Origin: Anaerolineae bacterium
GTDB taxonomy: Bacteria > Chloroflexota > Anaerolineae > 4572-78 > J111
Assembly (NCBI GenBank): GCA_023382535.1
Contig: JAHDWA010000116.1
Coordinates: 1-20,038, forward strand
Reading direction: 5' to 3'
Length of the DNA stretch: 20,038 nucleotides
Part shown: one piece after another, positions 12,035 through 19,074 of the stretch
Numbering within the stretch: position 1 is the first letter of the stretch
How the letters are laid out: the number at the start of each line of letters is the position of its first letter
The notes under the pieces: generated by a model
What the model saw: the letters and a program-made list of their open reading frames with translations, nothing else
What the model was told of the DNA's origin: nothing
The model's database searches: none
Program-made: the position numbers and the translations under genes

Positions 12035-13651
12035 ATGCCATTCAAAGAAGTCTATTATACCCCCCTCACCCCTCAAAGTTTTTTGGACCGCAGCGCCTAC
12101 GTTTTTCGGGAGAAAACGGCGGTTGTCTACGGCCGGCAGCGGACCACTTACCCCGAATTTGCGGCGCGGGTCAACCGGCTGGCCAATGCCCTGCGCGAGT
12201 GGGGCGTGCGTAAAGGGGAGCGGGTCGCTTTTCTGTGTCCCAACATTCCGCCGCTGCTCGAAGCCCACTTTGGCGTACCCCTGGCGGGCGGGGTGCTGGT
12301 AGCGATCAACACCCGGCTTTCGTCGGTGGAAATTGAGTACATTCTGAACCATTCCGAGTCCCGGCTGCTCTTTGTGGACACCGAGTTGGCCCCCCTCATC
12401 GCCCCTATCCGCGAGTCGCTGGAAACGGTGCAGACTATCGTCAACATTGTGGACGAGGAAGCCGGCGCGCCCGGCGAGCGCCTGCCCGGCCCCGATTATG
12501 AGAGCTTCCTGGCCGGCGGGTCCGCCGAGTCCGTGCCGTTCTGGCTGGAAGACGAAAACGAAACCATCTCCATCAACTACACCAGCGGCACGACCGGTCA
12601 GCCCAAGGGGGTCATGTACACCCATCGCGGAGCCTATCTCAACGCGCTGGGCGAGGGGCTGGAATTGGGCATGGACAGCCGCAGCGTTTACCTGTGGACG
12701 CTGCCCATGTTCCACTGCAACGGCTGGTGTTTTACCTGGGGCGTCGTCGCCGTGGGGGCGACCCACGTTTGCCTGCGCAAGTATGACCCCGGCAAGGCAA
12801 TATCGCTGATTATGGAAGAGGGTGTGACCCACTTCTGCGGCGCGCCGACGGTCATGATCATGCTCATCAACGACCCCGCGGTCAAGGAGTTGAAGCTGCG
12901 CCGGCCCTTGCGGGTTGCCATGGCCGCCGCCCCGCCCTCGCCGACGATTATCCAGCGGGTGGAGGAGTTGGGAGCGGAGATTGTCCACCTCTACGGTCTG
13001 ACCGAAACCTACGGCCCGCACACCATCTGCGAGTGGCAGGCGCCCTGGGATGAGCTGCCGGTCGAGCAGCGCGCCCGGCTCAAGGCCCGGCAGGGGGTGG
13101 CCTACATTCACGCGGCCGATTTGCGGGTGGTGGACGAGCACATGAACGATGTACCTTGTGATGGGGCGACCATGGGCGAGGTGGTTATGCGCGGCAACAA
13201 CGTCATGAAGGGCTACTTCAAGCGGCCCGACGCCACCGCCGAGGCCTTTCGCGGCGGCTGGTTCCACAGCGGCGACGTGGGGGTGATACACCCCGACGGC
13301 TACATCGAGCTGCGCGACCGGGCCAAAGACATCATCATCAGCGGCGGCGAGAATATCTCGACCATCGAGGTTGAGCAGACGCTTTACAAACACCCGGCGG
13401 TGCTGGAAGCGGCGGTCATCGCCATTCCCCACGACAAGTGGGGCGAAGTGCCCAAGGCTTTTGTCACTCTTAAAGCCGATGCCGCCGCCAGCGAGCAGGA
13501 GATCATTGACTTTTGCCGCGAGCGTCTGGCCCACTTCAAATGCCCCAAAGCCGTCGAGTTTGGTCTCCTGCCGAAGACCTCGACCGGGAAGATTCAGAAG
13601 TTCAAGCTGCGCGAGAAGGAGTGGCTGGGGTACGAGCGGCGGATTAATTGA
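12035..13651 (+). CDS. AMP-dependent acyl-CoA synthetase (fatty or organic acid-CoA ligase)
   Basis: ATG 12035 is preferred over upstream frames because AAGGAGG lies 6 bases before it; upstream codons run through the repeat array. The 538-residue product has all ANL-superfamily cores: P-loop INYTSGTTGQPKGVMYTH (180-197), the adenylate motif GLTETYGP, the hinge DRAKDIIISGGENIS and the C-terminal catalytic lysine in STGKIQKFK (Lys519). It activates a carboxylate to acyl-AMP and then acyl-CoA. Overall it resembles medium- and long-chain acyl-CoA synthetases of the FadD/AAE type, but the acid is unknown. It is the third gene of the operon with the CoA-transferase-like pair, suggesting a small catabolic set controlled from the MarR-facing promoter. 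Confidence 0.93.
   Translation: MPFKEVYYTPLTPQSFLDRSAYVFREKTAVVYGRQRTTYPEFAARVNRLANALREWGVRKGERVAFLCPNIPPLLEAHFGVPLAGGVLVAINTRLSSVEIEYILNHSESRLLFVDTELAPLIAPIRESLETVQTIVNIVDEEAGAPGERLPGPDYESFLAGGSAESVPFWLEDENETISINYTSGTTGQPKGVMYTHRGAYLNALGEGLELGMDSRSVYLWTLPMFHCNGWCFTWGVVAVGATHVCLRKYDPGKAISLIMEEGVTHFCGAPTVMIMLINDPAVKELKLRRPLRVAMAAAPPSPTIIQRVEELGAEIVHLYGLTETYGPHTICEWQAPWDELPVEQRARLKARQGVAYIHAADLRVVDEHMNDVPCDGATMGEVVMRGNNVMKGYFKRPDATAEAFRGGWFHSGDVGVIHPDGYIELRDRAKDIIISGGENISTIEVEQTLYKHPAVLEAAVIAIPHDKWGEVPKAFVTLKADAAASEQEIIDFCRERLAHFKCPKAVEFGLLPKTSTGKIQKFKLREKEWLGYERRIN
13535..13563 (+). repeat. Left copy of a 29-bp imperfect direct repeat
   Basis: TTCAAATGCCCCAAAGCC followed by GTCGAGTTTGG, inside the ligase gene near its 3' end, recurs at 14418-14446 with 27 of 29 identical bases. 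See the finding on this duplication. Confidence 0.85.
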
Positions 13652-13682
13652 AAGCGGCTCGCCAAGAAAAACGTCATAGACA

Positions 13683-13691
13683 TGGTATAAT
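13683..13691 (+). promoter_or_regulatory. Extended -10 promoter of the toxin-antitoxin-like pair
   Basis: TGG immediately followed by TATAAT (13686-13691) is a TGn extended -10; no good -35 is seen. It lies 21 bases before the ATG at 13713 and after the ligase stop, giving the following genes their own start site. Confidence 0.6.
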
Positions 13692-13712
13692 TGTAGTATT
13701 CGAGGAGTGGCC

Positions 13713-14042
13713 ATGGTTGCCCAAAGACGCTGGACTGTACGCGACCGATATGGTAACGACATTTATTTGACTCAGGAGCGTTGGGAGCATATTGTTCAAC
13801 CCCTGAACCATCCTGAAATGTTAGCTTATGAAACCCACTTGAAAGAGACGATTCAATCGGGCCAGCGTAAACAAGATTTGCTCAATCCTCAAAAATATCG
13901 CTATCTTAAGGAGATTGCCAATTTGGCGGAAGACAACACCCATCTTGTTGCCATAGTGCTATTCCGGTTTAATGAGGGAGAAGAGGGTAAACCTACGCCA
14001 AATAATTACATTGTAACTGCGTATCAGAAAGAGTTAGGGTAA
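13713..14042 (+). CDS. Small protein of possible barnase/EndoU-like nuclease family (putative toxin)
   Basis: ATG 13713 is chosen over GTG 13707 because GAGGAG ends six bases before it. The product is 109 residues: basic N-terminus QRRWTVRDRYGNDIYLT, then WEHIVQ...HPEM, KETIQSGQRK, an extended LVAIVLFRFNE strand and a final YIVTAYQK. The order (HI, HPE, a helix with a charged end, then two strands ending in TAY) resembles phage-linked barnase/EndoU/RelE-like (PBECR) or DUF4258-type proteins. The following DUF2283 gene is a usual partner of such proteins. The toxin role is inferred, and I cannot name catalytic residues with confidence. Its base composition is richer in A+T than the ligase gene before it. 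Confidence 0.7.
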   Translation: MVAQRRWTVRDRYGNDIYLTQERWEHIVQPLNHPEMLAYETHLKETIQSGQRKQDLLNPQKYRYLKEIANLAEDNTHLVAIVLFRFNEGEEGKPTPNNYIVTAYQKELG

Positions 14043-14046
14043 AGAT

Positions 14047-14412
14047 ATGACCGAATCAACTTTTAATTATGACGAAATGAGTGATACTCTATATGTTTCC
14101 TTTGCGCCCGGTGAGGCAGCGACAGGAATTGAGTTAAACGAACATATCCTCCTGCGGATTAACAAGCAAGAGCGCAGAGCTATTGGGCTGACCCTTTTTG
14201 ACTATTCAATTTTGGCCCAACAAACAGAGATTGGCCCGCGCAGCTTTCCATTGACCGGGCTGGCTGAGTTATCCGATGAACTTCGAGCCATCGTGCTCGA
14301 AATTCTGCGCCGCCCGCCAGTAAGTGATATCCTCGCCTTATCCGCTTATACCCCTTCCTTAGTCGAAACCATTCCCGTCACGTCACTTCAGCCTGTACCT
14401 ATTGCGGGCTAG
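14047..14412 (+). CDS. DUF2283-domain protein (putative antitoxin partner)
   Basis: The product has 121 residues. The first half shows the DUF2283 pattern: NYDEMSDTLYVSFAPGEAATGIELN, then ILLRINKQERRAIGLTLFDYS. This small beta-rich domain often occurs as the second gene of two-gene stress or toxin-antitoxin-like modules. The C-terminal half (about 65-121, ELSDELRAIVLEILRRPP) is longer than in most family members and may hold the partner-binding part. It starts four bases after the upstream stop, so the two genes are one transcription unit. The function as antitoxin is inferred from family context only. Confidence 0.78.
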   Translation: MTESTFNYDEMSDTLYVSFAPGEAATGIELNEHILLRINKQERRAIGLTLFDYSILAQQTEIGPRSFPLTGLAELSDELRAIVLEILRRPPVSDILALSAYTPSLVETIPVTSLQPVPIAG

Positions 14413-14417
14413 GCCCT

Positions 14418-14446
14418 TTCAAATGCCCCAAAGCCAGCGAGTTTGG
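14418..14446 (+). repeat. Right copy of a 29-bp imperfect direct repeat
   Basis: It matches 13535-13563 within the ligase gene (27 of 29). Here it is non-coding and lies between the DUF2283 stop and the Shine-Dalgarno (AAAGGAGA) of the DUF2281-type gene. Confidence 0.85.
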
Positions 14447-14459
14447 GAAAGGAGACGCC

Positions 14460-14705
14460 ATGACAATCCTTGAACAAATCCAACAACAATTGGAACACCT
14501 GCCGCCCGAAAAGCAAAGCGAAGTGCTCGACTTTGCCGCGTTTTTACGCCAGCGTTTGGCGGGTACGCCGCCTAGCCGGGCGCGTTCGCTGTGCCATCAT
14601 CCTGCCTTTGGTTCGTGGCGCGAGTGCAACATTGATGCCCTGAGCTATCAGCAGGGCCTGCGTGCCGAATGGGACGCCTTTGAATGCATCCGTCTTCGAC
14701 ACTAA
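14460..14705 (+). CDS. DUF2281-type antitoxin (VapB-like)
   Basis: The product has 81 residues. ILEQIQQQLEHLPPEKQSEVLDFAAFLRQRL is the classic DUF2281 start (LPPEKQxEVLDFxxFL). HPAFGSWRECNIDALSYQQGLRAEWD matches the C-terminal toxin-neutralising tail of these antitoxins (FGxW...LRxxWD). The start has AAAGGAGA nearby. The natural end was probably just after EWDAFE; the current last codons (CIRLRH) read into the start of the damaged toxin gene in another frame. Such antitoxins are normally followed by a PIN-domain VapC ribonuclease. Here only a remnant remains, so this is an orphan antitoxin. Confidence 0.8.
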   Translation: MTILEQIQQQLEHLPPEKQSEVLDFAAFLRQRLAGTPPSRARSLCHHPAFGSWRECNIDALSYQQGLRAEWDAFECIRLRH

Positions 14706-14775
14706 CGTTGCCAGGCGCAACACCAAAGATTTCCACACCGATTGGGAAGGTGTTCGCATGCCATCTCAGGTGTAA
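14684..14775 (+). pseudogene. Internally deleted PIN-domain (VapC) toxin remnant
   Basis: In the frame starting at 14683 the sequence reads ASVFDTNVARRNTKDFHTDW, then EGVRMPSQV and TAA. VFDTNV is the usual first strand of a PIN domain with its catalytic Asp; RNTKDF with GV following is the usual C-terminal strand (TRNTKDF). The ~90-100 residues between them are missing. The only ATG (14684) is one base out of frame with VFDTNV. The position directly after a DUF2281 antitoxin is the expected one for VapC. The gene has therefore lost both its start frame and its core. Confidence 0.75.
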
Positions 14776-14798
14776 CGGTTGGCGGAAAGAGGGGGTTT

Positions 14799-14879
14799 AA
14801 CCGCTGAGGGCGCTGACGGGGAGGAAATGCGCTGAGGGATGGCTTTTTCAGCCGCTTCTCGTCAGTCTTTTCAGCGGTT
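14799..14879. repeat. CGCTGA repeat array with inverted half at the 3' end of the regulator gene
   Basis: CGCTGA occurs at 14802, 14811 and 14830; inverted TCAG(C/T) copies occur at 14849, 14862, 14871 and 14880. AACCGCTGA (14799-14807) and TCAGCGGTT (14871-14879) are perfect 9-bp arms. The right half encodes the C-terminal residues of the minus-strand XRE regulator. The whole may act as its terminator structure. Confidence 0.7.
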
Positions 14880-15792
14880 CAGTGGTTTTGTAAAAGGTTT
14901 TCTCCGGCCAGGGTGATAGCTGGTAAGTTTTTGGAGGCGTGTCGCTGGCTAGCTGGTGGAAGGCAGCAGCGGTTTTGGCATTGCGCGGGATGTGGGTAAT
15001 AATCTCAAGATTGCCATAGGGAGTCAGTGTGACCAGCGGCGCTGTCAGGAAGCTGAATTGGTTTGCCCCCGAAGTCCCCAGCTTAAACGACTCGCCCCCC
15101 ACAAAGTAACGCTTTTCCTCATAAAAAACCTGCTCCCAAAACCAGCGAAATTCCCGGCTGCGCTGCAGTTGGGCCAATAAAGCCGCAAAATAATCGGTCA
15201 TGCGGCAGCGCAAAGTAACGCGGCGGAAGTAGATGACATTGCTGACCGCAAAGTTGTTCCACTCGCGTTGGGTCATAAGCTGGCGGTGCGGCTCAAAATC
15301 AGCGGAAAAGATAAAGCTGAGCAAATTGAACCCGGCGGGCTGGTTCATGCGGCTACGCAGGTCAATTTGGTTGGTATCATACAGCTTCACCAGAATGGCG
15401 TTAGCCGCAATCACATCCAGGTAATTGTCCACCAGCAAAGCCGGCAGTTGAATATCGGCCAGCATGTGGATGACCGAAGCCAGCATCTCGGCGGCGGACT
15501 TTTGGACCGGGTAGAGCTGCTCGTTATCCAGCCCCGTTGCTGCCAGAAAGAATTCGCGCCGTTCCCCCATTGTCAGCTCAAGCGTATCGGCCAGGCTTAA
15601 CAACGTTTGCTCATCCAGCATCGCCCGTTCGCCGCGCTCAATTTTGCCGATGATGATTTCGTTCAGCGGGCTGTGGGGGTCGCGCTGCTGCGCTCGTTCG
15701 GCCAGTTTGGCCTGGGTCAGCCGGTTTCCATCCTCATCAAAATGCTCCTTGCGCAACGCTGCAATAAGTTGTCCAAATTCCTTATGGTTCAT
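14848..15792 (-). CDS. XRE-family regulator with MmyB-like ligand-binding domain
   Basis: The product has 314 residues. The N-terminal helix-turn-helix (about 4-80) reads FGQLIAALRKEHFDEDGNRL, TQAKLAERAQ, IIIGKIERGERA and LLSLADTLELTMGERREFF. From about 110 to 260 comes a PAS-like MmyB ligand-binding region: LPALLVDNYLDVIAANAILV, GFNLLSFIFS, REWNNFAVSNVIYFR and YGNLEIITHIP. Some members of this family bind fatty acids in the pocket, including, as I recall, a Chloroflexus structure with myristate. The gene is divergent from the FabH-like ketosynthase gene across a 270-base spacer, so it is a good candidate regulator of it. GGAG precedes the ATG. The last residues (LKRLTRSG) come from the CGCTGA repeat array. 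Confidence 0.85.
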   Translation of the reverse strand: MNHKEFGQLIAALRKEHFDEDGNRLTQAKLAERAQQRDPHSPLNEIIIGKIERGERAMLDEQTLLSLADTLELTMGERREFFLAATGLDNEQLYPVQKSAAEMLASVIHMLADIQLPALLVDNYLDVIAANAILVKLYDTNQIDLRSRMNQPAGFNLLSFIFSADFEPHRQLMTQREWNNFAVSNVIYFRRVTLRCRMTDYFAALLAQLQRSREFRWFWEQVFYEEKRYFVGGESFKLGTSGANQFSFLTAPLVTLTPYGNLEIITHIPRNAKTAAAFHQLASDTPPKTYQLSPWPEKTFYKTTEPLKRLTRSG

Positions 15793-15794
15793 CA

Positions 15795-15828
15795 GGCTGC
15801 TCCGGCAAATCTTCTAAAATTGGTAGAT
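15795..15828. repeat. Left copy of a diverged repeat bracketing the AT-rich island
   Basis: 34 bases match 19908-19941 without gaps at 28 positions, including CAAATCT and TGGTAGAT. Weaker similarity continues for ~80 bases to about 15905 (GGTTGA, GCGGG, TGGAG-containing dyad). On the minus strand this is the leader and Shine-Dalgarno of the XRE regulator. The rest of the 15829-16061 gap holds the regulator/ketosynthase divergent promoter region; I cannot pick a confident -35/-10 there. Confidence 0.65.
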
Positions 15829-16061
15829 TGACTGACCCATATTGGTTGACGGCGGGTAGAGGATGATTGCGATTTGTGACATACTGGAGTCAATAGATAC
15901 AAGTGTGAAAAACTTAACAAGATTATACCCCGATATTCACTTCAAACACAAGTGTAAACCAATTTACGACCTTTTTATGATCGTTGGAACGACCTTGCTA
16001 GTTGGTGGAAAATTATTAACGGGAAAGTCCAGATGTTGCCTTGCAGAATCGAGAAATCAAA

Positions 16062-17171
16062 ATGACAACAGATATCTTTAAATATGCACATATTGTTGGC
16101 TGGGGAAAATATCTACCAGATAACGTTGTGACAAATGATGATCTTGCCCAAAGCCTTGGCGGCACTACTGCCAACTGGATTGAGAGTCTGACTGGTATCT
16201 GTGAGCGGCGAATCGCTTCAACGCAAGATAGTACGGCCAGCTTGGGAGTTAAGGCAGCAAAGAAAGCTCTCAACCAAGCCCGGATTGATCCCTCCGCCGT
16301 TGATTTGGTAGTGGTTGCCACTCTGAGTCCGGACCACATTATGCCCGCTACCGCCTGCTTAATCCAGGAGTCCCTCGGAACAAAAAATGCGGCTGCCTTT
16401 GATCTTAATGCTGGTTGCACCGGATTTGTTTATGCCCTTGCTTTGACAGCGACTTTGATCCGGGCTGGGCAGGCTAAAGTAGCTGTTGTAGTCGGTTCAG
16501 ATACGGTTTCTCGTCTGGTTGATTGGGAAGATAGGTCAACCTGCGTTTTATTTGGCGATGGTGCAGGCGCAGTAGTTTTGCAGGCGAGTGACGAACCAGG
16601 TGGCATATTATCAACTGTTTTGGGTGCTGATGGTGCCGGTAGCAAACACCTCATCGTTCCGGCTGGCGGAAGCAGGATGCCAGCCGATATTCGAACCATT
16701 GAAGCAAAACAACATTTTATCAAAATGAATGGTCCTGAAGTCTTTCGATTTACTTCCCACATTATGCCTCAAGTTACAATGCAAGTTTGTGTACAAGCGA
16801 ACATCGCGCTGGATGATGTCAGTCTGCTTATTCCGCATCAGGCTAATGCCCGTATCATCCAATCAGCAACCAAACATCTTGGCTTCGATCAAACAAAAAT
16901 CTTTACTACTTTACACAGATACGGCAACACCTGCTGCGCTTCAATCCCAATCACGTTATGTGAAGCGATTGAAAATGGGTATGTAAAAGACCAAGACTAC
17001 TTTGTATTAGTAGGATTTGGGGCTGGTTTAACTTGGGGTGCGACAGTTATTCAATGGACATGCGAGAAACAACCTAATACTGTCACAAACTGTAACCCTG
17101 TTCCGCTGGCGTTTCAACAACAGGGTGTATTAACTGATTTAGCATTGAAAGGAGTTAGCCATGAACTATGA
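16062..17171 (+). CDS. 3-oxoacyl-ACP synthase III-like ketosynthase (FabH/PqsD family)
   Basis: ATG 16062 is taken as start (MTTDIFKYAHIVGWGKYLP); an upstream TTG adds only seven residues. The 369-residue product has the full Cys-His-Asn triad of KAS III enzymes: Cys119 in NAGCTGF, His259 in IPHQANARI and Asn289 in YGNTCCAS. LTGICERR (43-50) and FGDGAGA (164-170) are family landmarks. These enzymes condense an acyl-CoA with malonyl-ACP or another nucleophile. The catalytic domain ends near TWGATVIQW; a ~35-residue C-terminal tail is extra compared with E. coli FabH (317). The gene stands apart from any fab cluster, is richer in A+T than the first 15 kb, and overlaps a methyltransferase gene, which suggests specialised metabolism rather than housekeeping fatty acid initiation. 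Confidence 0.92.
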   Translation: MTTDIFKYAHIVGWGKYLPDNVVTNDDLAQSLGGTTANWIESLTGICERRIASTQDSTASLGVKAAKKALNQARIDPSAVDLVVVATLSPDHIMPATACLIQESLGTKNAAAFDLNAGCTGFVYALALTATLIRAGQAKVAVVVGSDTVSRLVDWEDRSTCVLFGDGAGAVVLQASDEPGGILSTVLGADGAGSKHLIVPAGGSRMPADIRTIEAKQHFIKMNGPEVFRFTSHIMPQVTMQVCVQANIALDDVSLLIPHQANARIIQSATKHLGFDQTKIFTTLHRYGNTCCASIPITLCEAIENGYVKDQDYFVLVGFGAGLTWGATVIQWTCEKQPNTVTNCNPVPLAFQQQGVLTDLALKGVSHEL

Positions 17172-18069
17172 AATGCCTGTATTAGTTGAAGACACATATG
17201 CCGTAGCAAAAAGTGTGAAAACACGAATCTACAATATTTGGGGCAGCCTTGAACCCAAACCAATACCTGGCCACTCGCAAACCCTTAATTCTTTGGCGAC
17301 AGCAGACAATGCCAGGCAGATATTTGCCTCTGCTTGTGCTGAAACCGGGATCATTCAACGTGAAGCCGCTACTTGGCGCAGTCTTGAACCGCTCTATCAT
17401 TGGCATGAATGGAGATGGCGTCTCCCCTCGACGATTTCGCCCTTGGTTACTTTATTCTTGGAAAGTGCCAGCAGTCGCGGCGTGAGGAACCGGAAGGCAA
17501 TTGTTCGCGAGATTGAAGTTGCCTGTGTCAATGCTTTGAATTTTGCTTCCGTTAAGCTGCTCAGCATTGGGGGTGGCGCGGCTCCAGCCATCCGTGAAAT
17601 GATGAGTACAGCAGAAAGTGGTGGCCACGTCATTATATTGGATCAAGATGAAATCCCCGAAATGAACCCTGATTGGCTGGCCGACCTGCCTCACCCCTGG
17701 GAGTATGAGGTTCGCTGCGGTGATGCTCGGGAACTTGTCCGCATCCTGAATGGTCAATGGCGGCCCAACATTGTGGAGATGGTGGGGGTAGTGGATTATA
17801 TCCCTGACAAAAAGTTGCGAGGGCTGTTTCGTCACATTCACCAAGTCTTATTACCCGGCGGTTGGTTAATTACCGCAAATTTAGACCCCGACATGATGGA
17901 GAGATTTTGGATACATCAAATGGTCGGCTGGCCAGATGTAGCATACCGTAATCAGGATGAACTACGATGGTTGTTGACTGAAGCCAGTTTCGATGTGGAC
18001 AATGCGGTTTTCATCCAGGAACCTTGCCAGGTTTTTAACATTGTGGCCGTACCGAAATGTAATGATTAA
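17161..18069 (+). CDS. SAM-dependent methyltransferase (class I), coupled to ketosynthase
   Basis: ATG 17161 follows AAAGGAG and overlaps the ketosynthase stop by 11 bases, so the pair is translationally coupled. The product is 302 residues. A helical N-terminal part (1-125, with the Trp-rich YHWHEWRWRLPS) precedes a Rossmann methyltransferase core: motif I KLLSIGGGAAPAI (133-145), an acidic strand end IILDQDE (158-164), GDAREL (187-192), VVDYIPDKKLRGLFRHIHQV and the post-motif LPGGWLIT. The N-terminal domain is unlike simple O-methyltransferases and could bind a larger acyl or carrier-bound substrate. It probably methylates the product of the ketosynthase, but substrate and methylated atom are unknown. 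Confidence 0.85.
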   Translation: MNYEMPVLVEDTYAVAKSVKTRIYNIWGSLEPKPIPGHSQTLNSLATADNARQIFASACAETGIIQREAATWRSLEPLYHWHEWRWRLPSTISPLVTLFLESASSRGVRNRKAIVREIEVACVNALNFASVKLLSIGGGAAPAIREMMSTAESGGHVIILDQDEIPEMNPDWLADLPHPWEYEVRCGDARELVRILNGQWRPNIVEMVGVVDYIPDKKLRGLFRHIHQVLLPGGWLITANLDPDMMERFWIHQMVGWPDVAYRNQDELRWLLTEASFDVDNAVFIQEPCQVFNIVAVPKCND

Positions 18070-18121
18070 AAAGAAATGCTGGCGTAGAAGCATCTAAGGG
18101 TTATTCAACCAGGAGGCTCAG

Positions 18122-19060
18122 ATGAGCATAGCACAAATAACCCAATTAGCCATCCAGCGAAAGCTTCGCTGGTACCTTATCATCAGGGTAACGGTTGGCA
18201 TTTTGGTCAGCCTGGCAGTGAGCTATGTAGCCCTTTCAGCCTACGCTGGAAACACCCTCACCACCCCCAAACGAATTTTTGAGCCAGAAAAAGCCGCTGT
18301 TTTTGCCACCACTCCAGAAGAGGTGAAATTCCCCGCCGCCGCTGGGTTAGAAATCGCCGGCTGGTTTATTCCATCTACAGCAAGTGATAAAGTTTTGATC
18401 CTGGTCCATGGTCGGAATGTCAGTCGCACCCAGGAGTTTGCCGGTAAATTCCCAGAATTTGGAGCAGCGCTGCATCGCCGGGGCTTTTCGGTGTTGATGA
18501 TTGACCTGCGCGGTCACGGCCAGAGCGCGGCTGCTCGCTGCACATTTGGTCTGACTGAACGGCGCGATGTGATTGGAGCCTTCAACTGGCTGAAGCAGCG
18601 AGGGTATCAGACCAACAAGATCGGCGTTCTAGGGGTATCTTTGGGAGCGGCGGCGGCGGTTGGAGCCGTCGCAGATAATCCAGAGATTGGCGCATTAGTT
18701 TTGGATAGCGGCTTTGCTGAAGTTTATCCGCTGATGCAAAAACAATGGCCCTCGGCCTCAGGGCTGCCGGAGATTTTCTTGCCCTCGACCCTGCTGTTTA
18801 CGCATTGACTGACCGGTTATGACCTCACTTCCGCCCAGCCAGTCAAAGAGCTTGAGCGCATGACTCCTCGACCTATTTTGATTATTCACAACGCTCATGA
18901 TCCCGAAACGCCCGTTGAGCATGCTTATCAACTGCGAGTCGCTGCTCCCAACAGTGAGTATTGGGAAACCTCCACTGCCAAACATTCCAGAAACTACAAC
19001 AATAATCCCCAGGCATACGTTGATAAGGTGGCAGATTTTTTGAATCGCAGCCTCAAGTAG
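18122..19060 (+). pseudogene. Membrane-anchored alpha/beta hydrolase interrupted by one in-frame UGA
   Basis: AGGAGG precedes ATG 18122. The frame codes for an N-terminal anchor (17-41), then HGRNVSR (96-102), LRGHGQSA (129-136) and the nucleophile elbow GVSLGA with Ser173. It stops at TGA 18806-18808 (codon 229). Without any frame change, coding resumes as LTGYDLTSAQPVKELERM, and carries the missing catalytic Asp260 (NAHDPETPVEHA) and His288 (AKHSRNY), ending at TAG 19060. The 312-codon whole is the normal length for FrsA/YqkD-like hydrolases. A single nonsense mutation, a sequencing error, or UGA readthrough (the next base is C, a leaky context) would all give this picture. The 228-residue product alone lacks two triad residues and should be inactive. 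Confidence 0.85.
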
Positions 19061-19074
19061 GGAAGAAGAACAGT

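Noticed and set aside
11996..13762. A 588-codon minus-strand open frame opposite the acyl-CoA ligase
   Set aside because: The ligase on the plus strand has every family motif; the antisense frame has Gly/His/Gln-rich low-complexity composition and no domain.
13713..14775. Complete mobile element carrying the toxin-antitoxin-like genes
   Set aside because: No transposase, integrase or terminal inverted repeats are visible; only the 29-bp ligase-derived direct repeat is present.
15863..16081. A 72-codon plus-strand open frame in the regulator/ketosynthase gap
   Set aside because: No ribosome binding site at proper distance, no recognisable features, and it runs through the repeated control region and past the ketosynthase start.
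18806..18808. Selenocysteine codon in the hydrolase
   Set aside because: The position is not an active-site residue in this fold and no SECIS-like hairpin is evident directly after the UGA; nonsense mutation or readthrough is simpler.
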